Counted from the first letter of the stretch, positions 18,150 through 27,649 are shown. The stretch: 62,601 nt of DNA from Devosia geojensis (GCF_000969415.1 NZ_JZEX01000207.1:1-62601); one strand, 5' to 3'. Numbers and translations: made by a program. The notes: generated from the sequence alone by a model not told the origin.

Positions 18150-19567
18150 TAATCGATCCTGTAGGCGTCCTTGGCGGCCTGATAGCTCAGGTGCTTGGCG
18201 AGCTCCGCGGCCGTCGCCTTGCTCAGGCGATGCTCGGCGACCCAGTTGCCGAGGAACCCGCTGACCTCGCGCCGCCATACGTCGTGACGGGCGGGAATCG
18301 AAAGCAGCGCGCGGGTGTCGTCGTTGAAGCCGGCTAGGTTGTAGAAGCCGGCGGTCTCGACCACCTGGTCGAGATAGCGGCGGATGCCCTGGGGTGAGTC
18401 GTGGAACCACCAGGGCGGACCGATCATCAGCGAGGACCAGTAGCCGGCCATGGGCGCAAGCTCGCGCGCATAGGTCGTCTCGTCGAGGACGAACATGATG
18501 AGCCGCAAATTCGGCTCGTTGCCGCAGCGCGAGAGCAGCGCCGAGAGGCCCCCGACATAGTCGGTCGGGCCGGGAATGTCGGCGCCCTTGTCGGGCCCGC
18601 GCTCGGCAAAGAGCGCCGGATCGGTGTTGCGGCGCGAGCCGGCGTGGATCTGCATGACCATGCCGTCCTCGACCGAGAGCAGCGCCATCTCAGTCAGCAT
18701 CTGCGCGCGGAAGAGCTCGGCGTCATCGGCGTCGTGCCTGCCGGCCAGCACCTTGTCGAGCAGCGCCTGCTTCTCGGCACCCGAAAGATCGGCGGTTATC
18801 GCCGTCGGCACGCCGTGGTCGGTCGCGACCGCGCCGAAGCGGCGGAAATATTCGCGCCGGCGGCGGTGGGCGTTGATGAGCCCCGTCCAGCGGGTGATGT
18901 CCTCGCCGGTCAGCTCGCCGAACTTCTTGAGGTTCTCGGCGATCGCCGGGCGGCTGGCGTCGGTGACGTCGTCGGGCCGGTAGGTGGTGCGCACCCGCCC
19001 AATGAGCCCCTCGCCCGCCATCGCCTGGTGGTGCGGCAGGTCGTCGAGGGCGAATTCGGTCGTCGCGATCACCTCGACCCTGGCCTTGTCGAGCAGGGCG
19101 CGCGGCAAGAGGTCCGGGTCGGCGAGGCGAGCGTCGATGATGTCGTAGATCTCGTCGGCGGTCTCGGGCGACAGCTCCTTGTCGATACCGAAGGCCCAGA
19201 GGAACGAATGGTCGATCCAGGTCTTCGACGGCGTGCCGGCAAAGAGATGGTAGTTCCGGGCCAGGAGCCGCCAGGCGCTGCGCCCATCGGCCACGGGCTT
19301 GCCGTCGCGTCGCGGAACGCCCAGCGCGTCGTAGTCGATTCCCCGGCTGCGCAGCATGCGTAGCACGTAGTGGTCGGGCGTCAGGAACAGCGCCGCCGGA
19401 TCGGCGAACCGCCCGTTGCTCGCGAACCACGCCGGATCGGTATGCCCGTGCGGGCAAATGAGCGGCAGGTCGCGCACGGCCCCGTAAATCTCGCGGGCGA
19501 TGCCCCGGGCGGGCTCGGAAGCGGGCAGGAGACGATCGGGGTGGAGATGGGGAGCTGAAGCGGTCAT
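18149..19567 (-). CDS. uxaC: Glucuronate isomerase
   Basis: 472 aa (E. coli 470). Converts D-glucuronate to D-fructuronate and D-galacturonate to D-tagaturonate, the first step of the isomerase route of hexuronate breakdown. The zinc-site segment reads LPLICPHGHTDPAWFASN, the form used by one branch of the family; HSFLWAFG and the C-terminal DTRALLSIPARHDVWRRE are also typical. I chose ATG at 19567 because the alternative start at 19612 falls inside a candidate operator. No uxaB, uxuB or uxuA is in the window. Confidence 0.93.
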   Translation of the reverse strand: MTASAPHLHPDRLLPASEPARGIAREIYGAVRDLPLICPHGHTDPAWFASNGRFADPAALFLTPDHYVLRMLRSRGIDYDALGVPRRDGKPVADGRSAWRLLARNYHLFAGTPSKTWIDHSFLWAFGIDKELSPETADEIYDIIDARLADPDLLPRALLDKARVEVIATTEFALDDLPHHQAMAGEGLIGRVRTTYRPDDVTDASRPAIAENLKKFGELTGEDITRWTGLINAHRRRREYFRRFGAVATDHGVPTAITADLSGAEKQALLDKVLAGRHDADDAELFRAQMLTEMALLSVEDGMVMQIHAGSRRNTDPALFAERGPDKGADIPGPTDYVGGLSALLSRCGNEPNLRLIMFVLDETTYARELAPMAGYWSSLMIGPPWWFHDSPQGIRRYLDQVVETAGFYNLAGFNDDTRALLSIPARHDVWRREVSGFLGNWVAEHRLSKATAAELAKHLSYQAAKDAYRID

Positions 19568-19605
19568 GCCGACTTTGTGGCACGTCCGCCGCGAGGAGGC
19601 AATAT

Positions 19606-19617
19606 CTACCATACAAG
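19606..19617 (-). promoter_or_regulatory. Candidate operator CTTGTATGGTAG upstream of uxaC
   Basis: Minus-strand CTTGTATGGTAG lies 39 bases before the uxaC ATG. Eleven of twelve bases equal the doubled motif in the ABC-operon/dehydrogenase control region (39898-39928). The core GTA-TGG-TAG is a near palindrome, fitting the short symmetrical sites of FadR-type GntR regulators. Confidence 0.55.
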
Positions 19618-19732
19618 ATTGGAGGCGGATGGAATTTTATGAAAGTTTTAACTGACTAGGCAGGAACTTCCGCCCTCCACCCCGGCTTCGATCTAAGCTC
19701 GTCTCGTGCTCATGCCCGTGAGGGAGGCAGAG

Positions 19733-19900
19733 ATGGCCAACATCGATTTCGACGACATCCGCAACGCGGTCGCGGCAGCCCGCCGGCAGGCGCGGCAAAC
19801 CGGCCGGATGCACGGCACGCAGATCATGCTGACGGCGGCCGGGTTCGCCGCGGCGACCATCATCGCCGTCGCGGCCGTGTTCCTCGGCCAGATGGTTTAA
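19733..19900 (+). CDS. Small single-span membrane protein
   Basis: 55 aa from ATG at 19733, preceded by GAGGGAGG. The N-terminal half is charged and polar (MANIDFDDIRNAVAAARRQARQ); the C-terminal half is one hydrophobic span (about residues 35-53, rich in Ala/Ile/Val). Unknown function. Its TAA stop shares TTAA with the stop of the convergent membrane-protein gene on the other strand. Confidence 0.65.
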   Translation: MANIDFDDIRNAVAAARRQARQTGRMHGTQIMLTAAGFAAATIIAVAAVFLGQMV

Positions 19901-20574
19901 GGCCGCACCGCAAGTCCCGCCTGGGCGGCGACGGCCATGACGAGCACCGTGATCATCAGCGCCACATAGCTGGTGCCGGCGGCGGCGAACGGCGCCGCCC
20001 GCGAGCGCGACACCACCGAAAATCCAACCAGCAACAGCGCCAGCGTTCCCAGCCACCAGATGGACTGGGTCTGCGGCACGCCGCGCCAGACGGCGAGGTA
20101 CGTCACCACCGCCGCGACGAACGCTCCGACGGCGGCGGGAAACCCCGGCAGGCGGTCGGTGCGGCGCAGCCAGAGCGAGAAGAGCGCGACGACGATCGCG
20201 ATGGCAACGAGCAGCAACGGGCGCGGCACGTCGAGCCCCGTACTTGCACCCAGCGAAAGGAGCGGCACGCAGAACGCCACCGTCGCTCCGGCGATGACGA
20301 TCTCGGCGATCGCCAGCCCCACCTGGTTGATGATCGCCCGATCATACAAGAGCCCGGCAAGCGCGACGGCCCAACCCCCGACGAGCAGCACGATGGCCGG
20401 ATAGACCCCGCCGAAGAGCAGCACCAGCCCGGCGGCGCTTGCGCCGGCAACGATCGCCGGCGCCAGCGGCGCCATCGGCATGCGCCAGGCCAGGAACGCC
20501 GCCACCGCGCTCGCAACGACAATCGCCAGCACCAGCTCGGTCACGCCCAGCACGATCCAATCGACGGCAAACAC
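19897..20574 (-). CDS. Hypothetical multi-pass membrane protein
   Basis: 225 aa if begun at GTG 20574, which has AGGAGACAAG just upstream; the open frame reaches back to 20607. About seven hydrophobic segments, with almost no polar domain. No recognisable motif. The stop codon is within the palindrome TTAA shared with the convergent small protein gene. Divergent from the response-regulator gene. Function unknown. Confidence 0.7.
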   Translation of the reverse strand: MFAVDWIVLGVTELVLAIVVASAVAAFLAWRMPMAPLAPAIVAGASAAGLVLLFGGVYPAIVLLVGGWAVALAGLLYDRAIINQVGLAIAEIVIAGATVAFCVPLLSLGASTGLDVPRPLLLVAIAIVVALFSLWLRRTDRLPGFPAAVGAFVAAVVTYLAVWRGVPQTQSIWWLGTLALLLVGFSVVSRSRAAPFAAAGTSYVALMITVLVMAVAAQAGLAVRP

Positions 20575-20762
20575 CCGGCCTTGTCTCCTGTATCCCCCCA
20601 CCTTCAATAGAAGGCCATGTCACAAGAAATTGCAAAGGGGACGGGAGGTTGTATTGCCGTAGGCGGCCGCTTGCTCCCCAGCAATTCCACTCCTGACAGC
20701 ACTGCTGCGAACCCCTATCCTGTCGCGTCACCGCAACCGACACGGGAAAAGCGACAAGCCGC

Positions 20763-21437
20763 ATGCGCATATTGCTGGTCGAGGACCACGAGGATCTGGG
20801 CGAAGCCATCGAGAAGCGCCTGCGCACCGCCGGCCATTCGGTCGAGTGGGTGCGCGACGGGGCCGATGTCATGGCGACGGCACGCAGCGAACCGTTCGAC
20901 GCGGTGGCGCTCGACCTGACGCTGCCCGGCCGCGACGGCATCGCGCTGCTTGCCGAACTGCGCCGGGAGAAGTTCGCCGCGCCCATCCTCGTCATCACCG
21001 CGCGCTCGGAGATCGACGACCGGGTGAGCCTCCTCGACCTCGGGGCCGACGACTACCTCGTCAAGCCGTTCGACCTGCGCGAGCTCGAAGCGCGGCTGCG
21101 CGCCCTCATCCGCCGCACCGGCGGGCAGACCTCCAGCACCATCGCGGCGGGCAATCTCGAGGTCGACCTCGCCGGCCTTGCCGTCACAGTCGGCGGGCGG
21201 CACCTGGAGCTCGGGCGGCGCGAGTTCCGGCTCCTCGAGATCTTCGTCACCCACCTCAACAAGGTGGTGCCCAAGGAACGGCTGATGAACCAGCTCTTCA
21301 ACTTCGACGAGGCCGTCTCGATCAACGCGCTCGAGCTCCACGTCTCGCGGCTGCGGCGCAAGCTCGAGGGCGCCGATATCGAGATCGGCACGGTGCGCGG
21401 CGTCGGCTACATCGCCAAGGCTCCAGATGACCGCTGA
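20763..21437 (+). CDS. TctD-like response regulator (OmpR/PhoB family)
   Basis: 224 aa. Receiver domain at residues 1-115 with the phospho-acceptor D51 in ALDLTLPGRDG, T79 and K101 (LVKPFD); the C-terminal half is a winged helix (EFRLLEIFVTHLNKVVPKERLMNQLF, then LRRKLEG and TVRGVGYIAK). Overlaps the following histidine kinase gene by 11 bases, so the two are one unit. Nearness to tctCBA suggests it governs uptake of tricarboxylates or related acids, as TctD does. The start has only a weak ribosome site. Confidence 0.92.
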   Translation: MRILLVEDHEDLGEAIEKRLRTAGHSVEWVRDGADVMATARSEPFDAVALDLTLPGRDGIALLAELRREKFAAPILVITARSEIDDRVSLLDLGADDYLVKPFDLRELEARLRALIRRTGGQTSSTIAAGNLEVDLAGLAVTVGGRHLELGRREFRLLEIFVTHLNKVVPKERLMNQLFNFDEAVSINALELHVSRLRRKLEGADIEIGTVRGVGYIAKAPDDR

Positions 21438-23913
21438 GGCGCCCGCCGCGACGTTTTCCATCCGCCGGCGCATCCTGGCGCTGGCGCTCGCCCTGCTGCT
21501 GGGGGCAGCAGCGGTGCTCATCGCCTTCATTCATGACTATGCGCAACGCGCGTCCGACCGGGCGTTCGACAGGTTGCTGGCCGCATCGGCCCTCACCATC
21601 GCCGGCGCGGTTCAGATCGAGGACGGCAGCATCATCGTCGAGCTGCCGGTAGCGTCCTTTGCCATGTTCTCCGGCCGCGACCGGGTGTTCTATGCCGTCG
21701 AGGATTCCGCCGGCCGGCTCGTCACGGGCTACGACGACCTCGCCGCCGCGCTCGGCAGCGTCCAGGGCACTGATCCGAGCTTTGCCGACATCACCTATCG
21801 CGGCGAGCTGATGCGGGTGGCGAGCGTCGGGCGGCTGACCTCGGCGGCGAATGCGGCCGACTGGGTCACCATCCACGTCGCCGAGACGCAGAGCGAGCGC
21901 GAGGCGCTTTCGGCCGAGATCCTCGGCAACGCCATCGTGCCGGTGTTCGCGCTGACGCTGCTGGCCGTCGGTCTCGTCTGGTTCGGCATCGGGCGCATGT
22001 TCGCGCCGCTGACTCAGCTCGAGGAGGAACTGCGCGCTCGCGCCCCCGACGATCTCTCGCCGCTCGCCGTGCCGGCGCCGAGCGAGGTCAGCCACCTCGT
22101 TTCCGCCCTCAATGCCTTCATGGCACGGCTCGGCAGCACCATGGAACGCCTCTCGGGGTTGGTCGCGGAAGCCGCCCACGAGGTGAGGACGCCGCTCGCG
22201 TCGCTGCGAGCCCAGGCCGAGATCGCCGTCGACGAGACGGACCCGCAGGCGCTGCGCCAGCGCGTGTCGCGCATCCACCAGGGCGCGGTGCATGCCAGCC
22301 AGCTCGTCTCCCAGCTCCTCATGGACGCGACCATCTCGCACCGGCTGGAATCGAAGGAAACCGATCCCCTGCCCTTCGGCGCGGTGGTCGACGACGTGCG
22401 CCACCGTCTCGACCCGGACGCGGCGCGGCGGCTGGTCGCCGACCTGACCGAGGAAGCGCAGGCCGCGTCACTGCGCGGCGACCGGGTGGCGCTACGCGAA
22501 ATGCTGCGCAACCTCGTCGACAATGCGCTGCTCTATTCCACCGGTCCGGTCGAGATCGGCGCGCGGCTGACGGGCGGGAACCTGTCCATTTCCGTCTCCG
22601 ATCGTGGCCCCGGTATTCCCGATGCCGAAAAGGACAAGGCCGTGGAGCGGTTCTGGCGCGGTGGAACGGGCGCGGGCAAGACCGGCTCGGGACTTGGCCT
22701 CTCCATCGTCAAGCGCGTGGTCGAGGCGCATCGCGGCACTCTGGCGCTCCTCGACCGCGACGGCGGGGGGCTCACCGTCGAGGTCGTGCTGCCGGTGGTG
22801 GCGAAGCGCCAGCGGCCGGCCGGCCGGAAACGGCCAGCTTCCGCGATGCTCGGGCTCCTCGCCGGCATGGTCCTCGCATTCGCGTCGGCGCCGGATGCGC
22901 AGGCCATCACCTCGACCTACCCCGCCCCGCGCCCGGACGGAGCCGGAACGACGCTCACCATCGTCGGCACGACCGACACCCCGCTCTTTGCCCGCTTCAT
23001 CGCCGCCTTCCAGGCGCAGCGCCCGGAAGTCTCCGTCATCTACGAGGAGACCGAGACGCTGCCGATGTACGAGCGTTATGCCGAGGGCACGCTCACGCCG
23101 GTGCCGGACCTGATGGTCTCCTCGGCCGCCGACCTGCAGCTGAAGCTCGCCAATGACGGGCACGCCCTCGCCTATGACAGCCCCTTTCTCGACGACCTGC
23201 CCGCCTGGGCGCGCTGGCGCAACGAAGTCTTCGGCTTCACCTTCGAGCCGGCCGTCATCATCTACAACCCCGATCTCGTCTCGGCCGAGGAAGCGCCGCG
23301 CACGCACCTGCGGCTTGCCGAACTTCTCGAAACGCAGACGGAGCGGTTCTCCAGAAAGGTCGCGACGTACGACATCGCGGTCAGCGGCGTCGGCTATCTC
23401 CTCGCCGCGCAGGACCAGCTCATCTCCTCCAACTTCTGGCGCCTCGCCAACGCCTTCGGGCGCGTCTCGGCGCAGCTTTCGGGCTCCAGCCCGGCGATCC
23501 TCAACGGCGTCGCCGATGGAAGCCTCGCGCTCGGTTATAATGTGCTGGGCTCCTATGCCTTCGCGCGCCAGCAGGCAGGGGCGAACATCGAGATCATCGT
23601 GCCCGACGACTACGTGCTCGTGCTCACACGCGCCATGGTCATCCCGCGCGACGCGCGGAACCCGGAGCTCGCCAAGGCCTTCCTCGATTTCTCGCTCTCG
23701 CCCGCCGGACAGGCGGTCGCGGCCGGCGAGACGGCTCTCGGCGCGGTGATCGCCGGTGCGGAAGGGCCGTGGAGCAGCGAGGCGATCGCGGCGCGCGGGC
23801 GCGGTGTCATCCAACCCATCGCACTCGGCCCTGCCCTCCTCGTCTCGCTCGACCGGCAGCGGCGCACGAGGTTCCTCGAGACCTGGCAGGAGATCGTCTC
23901 GCCGAAGCCGTGA
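21427..23913 (+). CDS. Sensor histidine kinase fused to a periplasmic solute-binding domain
   Basis: 828 aa, about 350 longer than a usual TctE-type kinase. TM1 at about 15-37, short periplasmic sensor region, TM2 at about 168-190, then HisKA with H251 (AAHEVRTPLASL), N box RNLVDNALLYS, G1 SDRGPGIPD and G2 GSGLGLSIVK; the kinase core ends at about 457. A short basic linker leads to a third hydrophobic stretch (about 472-493) that looks exactly like a signal peptide ending in AQA. Residues 500-828 resemble the ABC solute-binding proteins of the iron/thiamine/2-aminoethylphosphonate kind, starting TLTIVGTTDTPLFARFIAAF. The reading frame is continuous with no sign of frameshift. The solute-binding part should lie outside the membrane, whether tethered or cleaved. 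Confidence 0.88.
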   Translation: MTAEAPAATFSIRRRILALALALLLGAAAVLIAFIHDYAQRASDRAFDRLLAASALTIAGAVQIEDGSIIVELPVASFAMFSGRDRVFYAVEDSAGRLVTGYDDLAAALGSVQGTDPSFADITYRGELMRVASVGRLTSAANAADWVTIHVAETQSEREALSAEILGNAIVPVFALTLLAVGLVWFGIGRMFAPLTQLEEELRARAPDDLSPLAVPAPSEVSHLVSALNAFMARLGSTMERLSGLVAEAAHEVRTPLASLRAQAEIAVDETDPQALRQRVSRIHQGAVHASQLVSQLLMDATISHRLESKETDPLPFGAVVDDVRHRLDPDAARRLVADLTEEAQAASLRGDRVALREMLRNLVDNALLYSTGPVEIGARLTGGNLSISVSDRGPGIPDAEKDKAVERFWRGGTGAGKTGSGLGLSIVKRVVEAHRGTLALLDRDGGGLTVEVVLPVVAKRQRPAGRKRPASAMLGLLAGMVLAFASAPDAQAITSTYPAPRPDGAGTTLTIVGTTDTPLFARFIAAFQAQRPEVSVIYEETETLPMYERYAEGTLTPVPDLMVSSAADLQLKLANDGHALAYDSPFLDDLPAWARWRNEVFGFTFEPAVIIYNPDLVSAEEAPRTHLRLAELLETQTERFSRKVATYDIAVSGVGYLLAAQDQLISSNFWRLANAFGRVSAQLSGSSPAILNGVADGSLALGYNVLGSYAFARQQAGANIEIIVPDDYVLVLTRAMVIPRDARNPELAKAFLDFSLSPAGQAVAAGETALGAVIAGAEGPWSSEAIAARGRGVIQPIALGPALLVSLDRQRRTRFLETWQEIVSPKP

Positions 23914-23930
23914 GACGGCGGATACAGCCC

Positions 23931-24089
23931 CCTCCCCTCTCCCCTTGTGGGAGAGGGACAGATTTTCCGCGTTCAGCGGAAAATCAGGGTGAGGGGTCTG
24001 CGATGCTGCCGCGCATGCCGGCGTCGATGGCCGCATGGCTGACCCCTCATCCGGCGCTTCGCGCCACCTTCTCCCACAAGGGGAGAAGG
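23931..24089. repeat. CTCCCCTTGTGGGAGAGGG repeat, copy b
   Basis: Full three-hairpin unit like copy a (16324-16481), with GGACAGATTTTCCGC/GCGGAAAATC in the middle. It occupies half of the 318-base space between the kinase fusion gene and the next small gene. From 24090 to 24231 I see no further gene or repeat apart from the leader of the 57-aa protein. Confidence 0.9.
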
Positions 24090-24231
24090 GAGCCGTGCCA
24101 TATGCGATTTTCCCAGCGGGGGAGGATGGAGGGAGCCAAACCCGCACCCTGCGCATGGCTGGCGTGCACTCCGTGGCCTACCGCTCCGGGCCTTGCGAAC
24201 CCATTTCTTGGGCATCGCAAGGAGACCCCAA

Positions 24232-24405
24232 ATGACCACCCATCGCAAGACCACGCTTTTCGGCCGCGTCGGCGATTTCCTCGACGTCATCGGCAGCGCC
24301 GCGGCTGCGGCAGCCGCCGTCGAGAACGGCCGCGCGCCCCGCGCCCGCGATCTCAGGGTTCTCGGCATCGACGCCGACCAGTTCCGCTCGATCGGCAAGT
24401 TCTGA
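24232..24405 (+). CDS. Small conserved-looking protein, 57 aa
   Basis: 57 aa from ATG at 24232 with AAGGAGACC upstream. Basic N terminus (MTTHRKTTLFGRVGDF), an alanine-rich middle and a C-terminal segment LRVLGIDADQFRSIGKF. Similar short proteins with an LxxLGIDxxxFRxI ending occur in related alphaproteobacteria as far as I recall; function unknown. It has its own strong terminator downstream, so it is probably expressed alone and at a high level. Confidence 0.7.
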   Translation: MTTHRKTTLFGRVGDFLDVIGSAAAAAAAVENGRAPRARDLRVLGIDADQFRSIGKF

Positions 24406-24490
24406 TGGTCTCCCCGGGGCGCGTCGCTCCGGTTGCGTTTCCCTCCCGCAACTGTTGAGCGTGCACCCGCAGAACGCCTGTCGAGCGGTC

Positions 24491-24530
24491 AAAAGCCCGG
24501 ATGCCTCACGGCATCCGGGCTTTTACTTTT
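24491..24530 (+). terminator. Rho-independent terminator after the 57-aa gene
   Basis: A perfect 15-base-pair stem (AAAAGCCCGGATGCC / GGCATCCGGGCTTTT) closes a TCAC loop and runs into TTTTACTTTT. The A-rich left side means it may also stop transcription arriving from tctA on the other strand. Confidence 0.9.
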
Positions 24531-24534
24531 CAGC

Positions 24535-24645
24535 TCCCCTCCCCCTTGAGGGGAGGGGTCGGGGGTGGGGGTCCATCGGTGACCTACTGAACCACCCCCA
24601 CCCTCAATCCCTCCCCTCAAGGGGGAGGGAGGCGAAAGAGCCGCC
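24535..24645. repeat. CTCCCCTTGAGGGGAG repeat, full copy
   Basis: CCCCTCCCCCTTGAGGGGAG, a G-rich arm with GTCGGGGGTGGGGG, then the mirror arm CCCCCACCCTCAATCC and CTCCCCTCAAGGGGGAGGG, ending GGCGAAAGAGCCGCC. Nearly identical to 46293-46403. Lies downstream of tctA. Confidence 0.88.
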
Positions 24646-24651
24646 GAAGGC

Positions 24652-26196
24652 CTAATCCTCGTCCGTCGCCAGCTGCCCCAGCAGCTGTCCCCTGCCCCTC
24701 AGGCGCAGGAACACGGGCAGCAGCAGCGCGAGGGCGGCCACGACGTAGAGGACGATCGCGACCGGCGAAGCGAAGAGCACCGCCGGGTCCCCCTGGCTGA
24801 TGGCGAGCGCCCGGCGCAGCTGCTGCTCGGCCATGGGCCCGAGGATCAGGCCCACCACCACCGGCGCGATCGGGTAGCCGAAGCGGCGCAGCAGGTAACC
24901 GAGGATGCCGAAGGCGAGGAGCAGAAGCAGCTCGAATGAGAACGACACGCCCCAGATCCGCATCACAGCCGCGTTCGCACCGATGGTGCCGAGGGTGGCA
25001 AAACTCAGGATTCCCGCATAGAGCCAGGGCTTCGGGATGGTGAGGAGCCGCACCCACAGCCCGATCAGCGGCAGGTTCAGCACCAGCAGCATGAGGTTGG
25101 CGACCAGCAGGCTGGCGATCAGCGCCCAGACGAGCGTCGCGTTGTTGGCAAAGAGCAGCGGACCCGGCTGCAGGCCGAACTGCTGGAAGCCGGCGAGCAT
25201 GATCGCCGCCGTCGCCGTCGTCGGCAGGCCCAGCGTCAGCAGCGGCACCAGCGTGCCGGCGGCCGAGGCATTGTTGGCCGCCTCGGGCCCGGCGACGCCC
25301 TCGATGGCGCCTTCGCCGAACTCCTCGGGGTGCTTGGAGAAGTTGCGCTCGGCGCTGTAGGAGAGGAAGCTCGCAACGTCCGCTCCCCCCGCCGGCATCG
25401 CGCCGATCGGAAAGCCGATGAAGGTGCCGCGCAGCCACGAGGCCCAGCTGCGCTTCCAGTCCTCGATCGTCATCCACACCGACCCCTTTATCGCCTCGAC
25501 CTCCTCCTTGAGGTGCGTGGGCGAGCAGGCGACCTTCAGGGTCTCGCCGATGGCAAAGAGCGCGACGGCGAGCGTCGTCACCTCGATGCCGTCGAGGAGA
25601 TCGGGAATACCGAAGGCGAGCCGGGTCTGCCCGGTCTGCAGGTCGATGCCGATGAGTCCGAGGCCGAGGCCGATGAAGAGCGCGGTGATGCCGCGCAGCG
25701 CCGAGTCGCCAAAGGCGGCCGACACCGTGATGAACGCCAGCACCATCAGCGCGAAATAGTCCGCCGGACCGAAGGAGAGCGCGAAGCGCACGACCCACGG
25801 GGCGATGAAGGCCAAGAGGAGCGTCGCGATTAGCCCGGCGATGAACGAGCCGATGGCGGCCGTCGCCAGCGCCGGTCCGCCGCGGCCCTTGCGGGCCATC
25901 TTGTTGCCCTCGAGGGCGGTGACGATCGAGGCGCTTTCGCCGGGCGTATTGAGCAGGATCGAGGTCGTCGAGCCGCCATACATGCCGCCGTAGTAGATGC
26001 CGGCGAACATGATGAGCGAGCCCGCCGGATCCAGCCGGTAGGTGACGGGCAAGAGCAGCGCCACGGTCAGCGCCGGGCCGATGCCGGGCAGGACGCCGAC
26101 GGCGGTGCCGAGCGTCACGCCGATCAAGGCATAGACGAGCATCATCGGCTCGAGAGCCGCCATCAGCCCCTGCAGCAGAAGATCGAAGGTACCCAT
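24652..26196 (-). CDS. tctA: Tripartite tricarboxylate transporter, large permease (TctA)
   Basis: 514 aa, twelve or so membrane segments, the usual TctA length. Conserved pieces: [20 protein letters not shown], the signature [25 protein letters not shown] and the second-half repeat [22 protein letters not shown] segment. Works with TctB and the binding protein TctC to bring citrate, tartrate or similar carboxylates in using an ion gradient. Start overlaps the tctB stop by one base. Confidence 0.95.
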   Translation of the reverse strand: MGTFDLLLQGLMAALEPMMLVYALIGVTLGTAVGVLPGIGPALTVALLLPVTYRLDPAGSLIMFAGIYYGGMYGGSTTSILLNTPGESASIVTALEGNKMARKGRGGPALATAAIGSFIAGLIATLLLAFIAPWVVRFALSFGPADYFALMVLAFITVSAAFGDSALRGITALFIGLGLGLIGIDLQTGQTRLAFGIPDLLDGIEVTTLAVALFAIGETLKVACSPTHLKEEVEAIKGSVWMTIEDWKRSWASWLRGTFIGFPIGAMPAGGADVASFLSYSAERNFSKHPEEFGEGAIEGVAGPEAANNASAAGTLVPLLTLGLPTTATAAIMLAGFQQFGLQPGPLLFANNATLVWALIASLLVANLMLLVLNLPLIGLWVRLLTIPKPWLYAGILSFATLGTIGANAAVMRIWGVSFSFELLLLLAFGILGYLLRRFGYPIAPVVVGLILGPMAEQQLRRALAISQGDPAVLFASPVAIVLYVVAALALLLPVFLRLRGRGQLLGQLATDED

Positions 26197-26708
26197 CAGG
26201 CGCCTCCGCTCATGCTGGAAAAGAGCGACATCGCGGCCGCTTCAAGCGGCCCGGAGGGCAGCGAGAGCTGGAGCCCGCGCGCAAAGACCAGCCAGATGAA
26301 GAACGCAAAGACGATGCCGACCGGCAGCGAGAACCAGAACCTGCGCTGGCCGAAGCCGGCGGCGGTCATGGCGAAGAGGATGCCGGTGGCGACGGAAAAG
26401 CCCAGCGGGAACATCAGGAACATCTGGGCGAGGAGCCCACCGACGATCCAGAACATCGGGCCGTGATTGTCTTTCTCGCGCGCCGGGAAACTGCCGCGCA
26501 GGGCCGAGAGCGCCGTCAGCACCGAGAGCACGGCAAGGCCCGTCGCCACGATATAGGGAAAGGTCGTCGGGCCGACGCGCGCATAGACGGCGACGACGCG
26601 CATCTGCGCGGTCTGCCAGAAGATCACCGCCGCGATGACGGCGAGCACGGCGGCAATGACGAGCGCCGCCCCATCGGGGCGGCGCGTGACATTGGCGCGA
26701 TCGGTCAT
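26196..26708 (-). CDS. tctB: Tripartite tricarboxylate transporter, small permease (TctB)
   Basis: 170 aa with four membrane segments, normal for TctB. Typical features: a first span with [11 protein letters not shown], then [23 protein letters not shown], and a last pair of spans ending [17 protein letters not shown]. It overlaps tctC upstream by four bases (ATGA) and tctA downstream by one base, so the three are a tight operon. Confidence 0.93.
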   Translation of the reverse strand: MTDRANVTRRPDGAALVIAAVLAVIAAVIFWQTAQMRVVAVYARVGPTTFPYIVATGLAVLSVLTALSALRGSFPAREKDNHGPMFWIVGGLLAQMFLMFPLGFSVATGILFAMTAAGFGQRRFWFSLPVGIVFAFFIWLVFARGLQLSLPSGPLEAAAMSLFSSMSGGA

Positions 26709-27649
26709 TGCACCAGGCCGATTTGGCGGAGGATCCCGTCGGTGGCGGCGATGTCCTCGGCGAGCTGGGCCTTGAACTCGTCACCGGCAAGATAGGTGTC
26801 GACCCATCCGCGGTCGGCGAGAGCCGTCTGCCAGCCGTCGGACTCGACCATCGCGGCGATGTCGGCGTTGATCTCGGCTTCCTGCTCCGGGGTGATGCCG
26901 GGGGCTGCCGCGACCATGCGCCAGTTCTCGAGCACGACGTCGACACCGGCTTCCGAAAGGGTCGGGGCATCGACGCCCTCGAGCCGGTTCTGCCCGGAGA
27001 TGGCCAGGAGCCGCAGCTCGCCCGCCTCGACCTGCGAGGCGAATTCGCCATAGCCGGAAACGCCCACGGTCACCTGGCCGCCGAGAATCGCGGCCAGCGC
27101 CTCGCCGCCGCCCGAGAAGGCGATGTAGTTGATCTGGGTCGGATCGACGCCGACGGCCTGCGCGTAGAGACCGGCAAGAATGTGGTCCGCGCCGCCGGCC
27201 GAGCCGCCGGCCCAGGAGACCGCGCCCGGATTTTCCTTCAAGGCCGCAGTCAGGTCGTCGATGGTCTGGATCGGCGAATTGGCCGGCACGACGACGGCGA
27301 CCGACTCGCCGGTCAGGCGCGCGATGGGCGTGACGTTGTCGAGCGTCACCGGCGACTGGTTGGTCAGGATCGCGCCGACCATCACGTAGCCGCCGACGAT
27401 CAACTGGCTGGGATTGCCCTGCGCCTGATTGACGAACTGGGCAAGGCCGATGGTGCCGCCGGCGCCGGGAACGTTGGTCACCTGCACGTTGCCGGCGATG
27501 CCTTCGTCCTGCAGCACCTGCTGGATGGTGCGAGCCGTCTGGTCCCAGCCGCCACCCGGGGCGGCGGGCGCCATGATGGTATAATCCTGCGCGAAGACGG
27601 GTTGAGCCAGGGCGCCGGTCACCAGCGCCGCGAGAAGCAGCTTGTTCAA
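26705..27649 (-). CDS. tctC: Tripartite tricarboxylate transporter, solute-binding protein (TctC)
   Basis: 314 aa from TTG at 27649, chosen because GGGAGG lies six bases upstream and the protein then begins with a proper signal peptide ([21 protein letters not shown]). The mature part has the Bug/TctC pattern: [37 protein letters not shown] and [11 protein letters not shown]. Binds the transported carboxylate in the periplasm. Ligand unknown. First gene of tctCBA. The regulator and the sensor/binding fusion encoded 3-6 kb away are the likely controllers. Confidence 0.93.
   Translation of the reverse strand: MNKLLLAALVTGALAQPVFAQDYTIMAPAAPGGGWDQTARTIQQVLQDEGIAGNVQVTNVPGAGGTIGLAQFVNQAQGNPSQLIVGGYVMVGAILTNQSPVTLDNVTPIARLTGESVAVVVPANSPIQTIDDLTAALKENPGAVSWAGGSAGGADHILAGLYAQAVGVDPTQINYIAFSGGGEALAAILGGQVTVGVSGYGEFASQVEAGELRLLAISGQNRLEGVDAPTLSEAGVDVVLENWRMVAAAPGITPEQEAEINADIAAMVESDGWQTALADRGWVDTYLAGDEFKAQLAEDIAATDGILRQIGLVQ

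Noticed and set aside
24491..24645. Cluster of hairpins and G-rich repeats considered as a CRISPR or phage attachment site
   Set aside because: No regularly spaced direct repeats with unique spacers, no integrase and no tRNA nearby; the parts are a terminator and a dispersed repeat found elsewhere in the window.
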